From: Euryarchaeota archaeon UBA103
GTDB lineage: Archaea; Thermoplasmatota; Poseidoniia; Poseidoniales; Thalassarchaeaceae
Assembly (NCBI GenBank): GCA_002506825.1
Contig: DAYH01000031.1
Coordinates: forward strand, 1 to 64,000
Length of the DNA: 64,000 bases
Reading direction: 5' to 3'
The notes below the pieces were generated by a model that saw only the letters and a list, made by a program, of their open reading frames with translations, ran no database searches and had not been told where the DNA came from. This document shows positions 60,593 through 64,000 of this stretch, one piece after another. Within the stretch, counting starts at the first letter, position 1; each line of letters starts with the position of its first letter. Position numbers and translations under genes: made by a program.

Positions 60593-61696
60593 ATGGGATT
60601 GGGATGGAAGATTTTCGCAAGGCCATTAATTTCAAGGTTGGACTCAGAGAGATCTCATGATTTGGCTCTATCTACATTAAGTAAATTCGATAAATCCCAA
60701 TATGGAAAGTCATTACTGAGTGGGATGTTTCAATCGCCAGAGCTTCCCATACATGTTCTTGGAAAATTATTTCATCATCCTTTAGGATTAGCCGCCGGTA
60801 TGGATAAGGGGGCAAAGGCCCTTTCCACATGGCCCGCACTCGGTTTTTCTTGGATTGAATACGGAGGAGTCACTAGGTTTCCACAAGAAGGTAATCCTAA
60901 ACCTCGAATGTTCAGAGCAAATTCTGAAAGGGCTTTAGTAAATAGCATGGGATTCAATAATCCTGGCGCCTCTTCTATTAGGGACTCTTTGATTTCTAGA
61001 CATTCATCAGGTAATTGGCCTAATGTCCCAGTAGCTGCGAACATAGGTAGATCAAAGAAAGTTAACAATGAGCAGGCACCGGCAGATTATGCATCTACTC
61101 TGGATACGCTTTGGAATCATGCAGATATCTTTGTCCTAAATGTTTCTTCTCCCAATACGCCAGGCCTCAGGGACTTACAACATGAAGACACTCTTTCTAG
61201 TGTACTTCGAGAATGCACTTCAATCAGAAATAGATACCAATCAGATAAGCCAATTCTACTGAAGCTATCTCCTGACTGTACTGATGAGCAAGTTTTACAA
61301 ATCGCTGACATAGCAATGAGTAGTGGATTGGATGGAATTGTAGCTACTAATACTACAATTACAAGACCAGAGCCTAGTAACACTCAATCCAGAATTGCAT
61401 TTTCACAGAATGGGGGGGTATCTGGAAGGCCCCTCCAGAAGAGATCTCTAGAAGTTATTTCTAATCTTTATGACTATACCGACGGAAAGATGACAATAGT
61501 AGGGGTCGGAGGCATAGACTCCCCAGATAGCGCTTGGAATGCTATAACATCTGGTGCTAGCCTAATTCAATTATATTCTGGATTGGTTTTCAATGGTCCC
61601 GGTGTAACTTCAGGTATTGTCAGGGGCCTCAAGAGAAAAGTCTCAGAAAACGGCTTTAGTGGCATTTCCGAAGCAATAGGTTACTCCCATCAGTGA
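60593..61696 (+). CDS. pyrD: Dihydroorotate dehydrogenase, quinone type (class 2)
   Basis: A 367-residue enzyme for pyrimidine synthesis that passes electrons to the quinone pool. An N-terminal helical segment precedes the FMN barrel: 'HPLGLAAGMDKGAKALSTWP', 'EYGGVTRFPQEGNPKPRMFR', 'NSMGFNNPGASS' and catalytic serine block 'LNVSSPNTPGLRDLQ' identify class 2. GTG start at 60593 or earlier is not needed: the ATG at 60593 follows the only suitable spacing. Archaea often use class 1B; class 2 points to respiration-linked pyrimidine synthesis. Confidence 0.94.
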   Translation: MGLGWKIFARPLISRLDSERSHDLALSTLSKFDKSQYGKSLLSGMFQSPELPIHVLGKLFHHPLGLAAGMDKGAKALSTWPALGFSWIEYGGVTRFPQEGNPKPRMFRANSERALVNSMGFNNPGASSIRDSLISRHSSGNWPNVPVAANIGRSKKVNNEQAPADYASTLDTLWNHADIFVLNVSSPNTPGLRDLQHEDTLSSVLRECTSIRNRYQSDKPILLKLSPDCTDEQVLQIADIAMSSGLDGIVATNTTITRPEPSNTQSRIAFSQNGGVSGRPLQKRSLEVISNLYDYTDGKMTIVGVGGIDSPDSAWNAITSGASLIQLYSGLVFNGPGVTSGIVRGLKRKVSENGFSGISEAIGYSHQ

Positions 61697-61741
61697 TGTT
61701 TGTTCAGAAACTGTCTTCAAGTAAGCTGTAGTGCAATATTC

Positions 61742-62125
61742 ATGGCCCTGACACGTAGCAATAGGCTCCTAGCCGTTGGCGGGTCAATATTGGTTCTAGT
61801 AGTTATGATGTTGGCCACGGTCGATCCTCAGACCCAATACTTCGTAGACGAAGTGATGGAAAACCCTGATGATTTCATTGGTGAAGTCCACATCAGGGGA
61901 GAAATCGCTAACGGTTCTATCGATTCTGAAAATTATACATTCACACTAATGGGCATCAATCATAGTTTATTCGTAGACTTTTCTGGAACCGCAGTACCGG
62001 ATGGATTCAATGAGGGCAAGACAATCGCAGTGAAAGGACTGTTGATAAATGATTCAGGAAATTGGATTCTAGAAGCCAAGGAAATCCAAACTGGCTGCCC
62101 TTCGAAGTATGTATCAGCGGAATAA
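61742..62125 (+). CDS. ccmE: CcmE-type heme chaperone with CxxxY
   Basis: A 127-residue periplasm-facing heme chaperone for cytochrome c maturation. One N-terminal membrane helix (~9-27) is followed by the beta-barrel domain ('YFVDEVMENPDDFIGEVHIR', 'DEGKTIAVKGLL'-like region) and the heme-binding end C119-P-S-K-Y123. Classical CcmE uses His-x3-Tyr; a Cys in that place is the archaeal and some bacterial variant. Other ccm genes are not in this window. It follows pyrD by 45 bases from the chosen ATG. Confidence 0.85.
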   Translation: MALTRSNRLLAVGGSILVLVVMMLATVDPQTQYFVDEVMENPDDFIGEVHIRGEIANGSIDSENYTFTLMGINHSLFVDFSGTAVPDGFNEGKTIAVKGLLINDSGNWILEAKEIQTGCPSKYVSAE

Positions 62126-62162
62126 TCTCCCGATTCGTTGAAATGGGTACTCTCGCCCCGAC

Positions 62163-62475
62163 ATATGGGCTAGGGGGGGTGTTGACGTACTCTATTTTTC
62201 ACAAATCGTCGAAAATGGTGACCTGAAGTCCGAGGGCGGCGTAGACGAGCCATTACGGACTCGCCGGTTAACTACGACGCCTCGCCCCCAAGAGATGCAG
62301 GTTGTTGGAATGATGATCCGGAGGGATCACCAGACCATCCTATGCCCGGGAACCAGGTCAGGCGCGGAAGCGAGCAGCCCGACCGGGGATGCTGGATGCC
62401 TTGGGGATGCGGGGCTGAGAAGACCGGTGTAGAAACGTGTTGGTGACGAACGTCCACCGAGGACATGCCCATCAT
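62163..62475 (+). ncRNA. ffs: 7S signal recognition particle RNA
   Basis: An archaeal SRP RNA of about 310 bases. The helix-8 GNAR tetraloop region is clear at about 62351-62380 ('accaggtcagg', then 'cgcggaagcg' and 'agcagcc'). The 5' Alu-domain side is 'gggctagg', then 'gtgttgacg' and 'cctgaagtccgagggcgg', like known archaeal 7S RNA. The ends pair as helix 1: ATATGGGC (62163-62170) with GCCCAT-C-ATAT (62467-62477). It fills the only gap above 300 bases. Exact ends are uncertain by a few bases, and the 3' end meets the stop of the EVE gene. Confidence 0.9.
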
Positions 62476-62951
62476 ATGACATTTGGAATTTTATCCAGAC
62501 CACCCATATTGCATACTATGGAAAAATGAGTTTCTGAGACAGGCTGAACTGACAGCCTCTGCCCTTTCCTTAGAAGGGCCATCTCTTCCAATGCGGCATT
62601 CATGCGCATTGCTGGCAAATCGACGGGACTCAGGTCACACACTGGCTCTATATCGACCATCATCCACCTCGGATTATCCGGCGAGGCCTTAGGATCGAAA
62701 TATTTCGAACCGGGGTCCTGTGCAGTATGGTCCGGATACGCTTCCTTCGAAACCCTAGCTATACCTGCAATGTGAGGGGGTTTACAATTAGAGTGATAGA
62801 ATAATACTAAATCGCCCACCGACATTTCGTCCCTCATTATATTTCTAGCCTGATAGTTTCTAACTCCATCCCAGTGAGTTCCTCCATCTATTTTCAATTG
62901 ATTCCATGGGTAAACATGAGGTTCACTCTTCATCAGCCAGTAACAGTTCAT
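62472..62951 (-). CDS. EVE-domain protein
   Basis: A 159-residue single EVE domain (PUA-like), which binds modified bases in RNA or DNA. Signature segments: 'YWLMKSEPHVYPWNQLK', 'GVRNYQARNIMRDEMSVGDL' with 'VLFYHSN' next, and 'HIAGIARVSKEAYPDHTAQD'. The final block 'MALLRKGQRLSVQPVSETHF' is conserved too. Human THYN1 is a relative. Its stop overlaps a few bases with the helix-1 3' strand of the SRP RNA, tail to tail. Confidence 0.9.
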   Translation of the reverse strand: MNCYWLMKSEPHVYPWNQLKIDGGTHWDGVRNYQARNIMRDEMSVGDLVLFYHSNCKPPHIAGIARVSKEAYPDHTAQDPGSKYFDPKASPDNPRWMMVDIEPVCDLSPVDLPAMRMNAALEEMALLRKGQRLSVQPVSETHFSIVCNMGGLDKIPNVI

Positions 62952-62984
62952 GATTTACCGTGAGGGTGCCGACAAATCAACATT

Positions 62985-64000
62985 TCACCATGCGTCATCT
63001 GCTGAACCAAGTATTATGGCCGCATCAATTGTATCTGCTTCATCTCTTGCTATTGCTCTCCTAAGTCCAGCGGTTTTAACCATCGTACTAACTCCCCCTG
63101 TAAGTCCTAGATTGGCCTTTATCATAGCAGTAAATATCGCTGGCAATAAGATAAGTGCCGCAATTGCCGCAACAAGTAATAGTAGAATAATTACTGTAAT
63201 GAATGGCTTAATGGCTTCAATTGGTATAAGATAAGCACAGGTAAGTCCACCAGCAGTTACAGTCGTTGCCTCAAATAAGCTCAATCCAGTACTGGCACAA
63301 GCCGTCTGTATCGCCTCTATTGTTCCACCCTGCTCTTTAATTCTGTTAGCTATGTGAATTGAAAAATCAACACCCACGCCAACCAGTATGGAACCAATCA
63401 TTACAGTTATCAGGGATAAATCCACATCAAGGCCATCCATTGCCAGCCATTGCATCATTACCGTAAAACCAACAGGAAGGGTTGTCAGAATTGCATATCT
63501 AACATCTCTGAATACCAATGCCAGGGTCAATACTGTGAATAATAGTGCGAATCCAAGTGATGACCACTGTGAATCTACGATTAGATTGTTTACTTCTATA
63601 GTGATTGAAGCTACTCCTATTAATGTACTTGAAGTTACAGCCCCATCTTTCTCTTCCTCGGCATATCGATTTACTTCATCTACGGCCAGAGTAGTGCTCT
63701 GGACATCCATAAATGGCATATCTATGTATATCAGACTCTTGTCATAACCTGGAGCGATAAACAATTCCCTCATCTCCAAGGTCATACTTTCATAGAAAAC
63801 GTAAATTAAGAAATTCTGAGATTGTACCCCGCCCGTATCTTGAAGATCAAGATAATTTAGCGCACTCCAGAATGATAAGTTTCCAGTTTGCTCCCTGTCG
63901 AAAATTAATTCTGCTACATCTTTAATTGGCTGTGGGGCTTGATCGGGTATAAGATCACTAACCGGTGAACCAGATACATTGACACCCACTCCTATTGCCT
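62985..64000 (-). CDS. RND/MMPL-family membrane transporter (C-terminal part, cut by window edge)
   Basis: The frame stays open to the window edge, so the N-terminus is missing; about 338 residues remain. A soluble loop region (~1-145) is followed by six membrane helices, with 'MIGSILVGVGVDFSIHIANR' as a conserved RND segment carrying Gly and Asp, 'GLSLFEATTVTAGGLTCAYL' and 'ILLPAIFTAMIK'. This is the second half of an RND exporter; relatives move lipids, hopanoids or drugs. The tail ('ARDEADTIDAAIILGSADDAW') is short and acidic. Confidence 0.85.
   Translation of the reverse strand, partial: AIGVGVNVSGSPVSDLIPDQAPQPIKDVAELIFDREQTGNLSFWSALNYLDLQDTGGVQSQNFLIYVFYESMTLEMRELFIAPGYDKSLIYIDMPFMDVQSTTLAVDEVNRYAEEEKDGAVTSSTLIGVASITIEVNNLIVDSQWSSLGFALLFTVLTLALVFRDVRYAILTTLPVGFTVMMQWLAMDGLDVDLSLITVMIGSILVGVGVDFSIHIANRIKEQGGTIEAIQTACASTGLSLFEATTVTAGGLTCAYLIPIEAIKPFITVIILLLLVAAIAALILLPAIFTAMIKANLGLTGGVSTMVKTAGLRRAIARDEADTIDAAIILGSADDAW

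Overview
The window is almost certainly archaeal and most resembles a planktonic marine euryarchaeon of the Marine Group II / Poseidoniales type; the lineage is inferred from gene content and no phylogeny was run. Archaeal markers are split RNA polymerase A'/A'' genes beside rpoH, an undivided rpoB and L30e, S3Ae (eS1), aCPSF1, a proteasome beta subunit, a tRNA-splicing endonuclease, ZPR1, SepF, an archaeal-type 7S SRP RNA and geranylgeranyl reductase. Mixed in are bacterial-looking genes: PntAA/AB/B transhydrogenase, ThyA with DHFR, PlsC acyltransferase, type-2 malate dehydrogenase, TopA, CcmE and a quinone-linked (class 2) dihydroorotate dehydrogenase. This mix fits an aerobic, respiring surface-ocean archaeon.

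Layout. 1-2.7 kb: minus-strand respiratory operon (CXCH-motif membrane protein, small membrane protein, Rieske protein, cytochrome b cut by the window edge). 2.9-4.5 kb: TPR protein, FtsZ/tubulin-like GTPase, probable RNase P Pop5. 4.5-5.8 kb: HemK2-type methyltransferase fused to biotin ligase. 6-15.4 kb: tRNA-Lys, rpoH, rpoB, rpoA1, rpoA2, rpl30e. 15.5-24.4 kb: the least understood region, two divergent operons encoding four coiled-coil proteins, a secreted CARDB-like protein with internal zinc ribbons, a DtxR-type metalloregulator and a membrane protein, with a perfect 19-bp palindrome in the divergent promoter. 24.4-28.4 kb: PdxS, ferredoxin, COG1325-like RNA-binding protein, S3Ae with a SAP tail, purine phosphorylase, MazG-like enzyme. 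28.4-32.1 kb: minus operon plsC-thyA-folA-DoxX-MscS. 32.1-40.5 kb: surface protein, saccharopine-dehydrogenase-like protein, TrpRS, ZPR1, SepF, proteasome beta, aCPSF1, tRNA-Pro. 40.5-49.2 kb: Nudix, Mdh, PntAA/AB/B, a second CXCH protein, TatC, M6-like protease. 49.2-57.7 kb: EndA, PfkB kinase, a surface protein, M24 peptidase, MqnC/CofH-family radical SAM, membrane protein, geranylgeranyl reductase. 57.8-64 kb: TopA with a Z-DNA-prone tract upstream, small CxxC protein, PyrD, CcmE, SRP RNA, EVE protein, RND transporter cut by the window edge.

Recurrent themes. Several information-processing proteins carry small add-on modules: the same helix-hairpin-helix-like N-terminal domain sits on both RpoH and RpoA'', S3Ae ends in a SAP domain, TopA ends in three ~58-residue repeats, and RpoA' and RpoB have insertions. 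Parts of a c-type cytochrome, Rieske and Tat system (CcmE with CxxxY, a Tat-like Rieske, TatC, two CXCH paralogs) are scattered through the window. Many surface proteins share one design: signal peptide, beta-rich ectodomain, one C-terminal transmembrane helix and a short cytosolic tail. FtsZ-like protein, SepF and the coiled-coil cluster point to cell-structure functions not yet assigned. The region most likely to hide an undescribed system is 16.4-24.4 kb.
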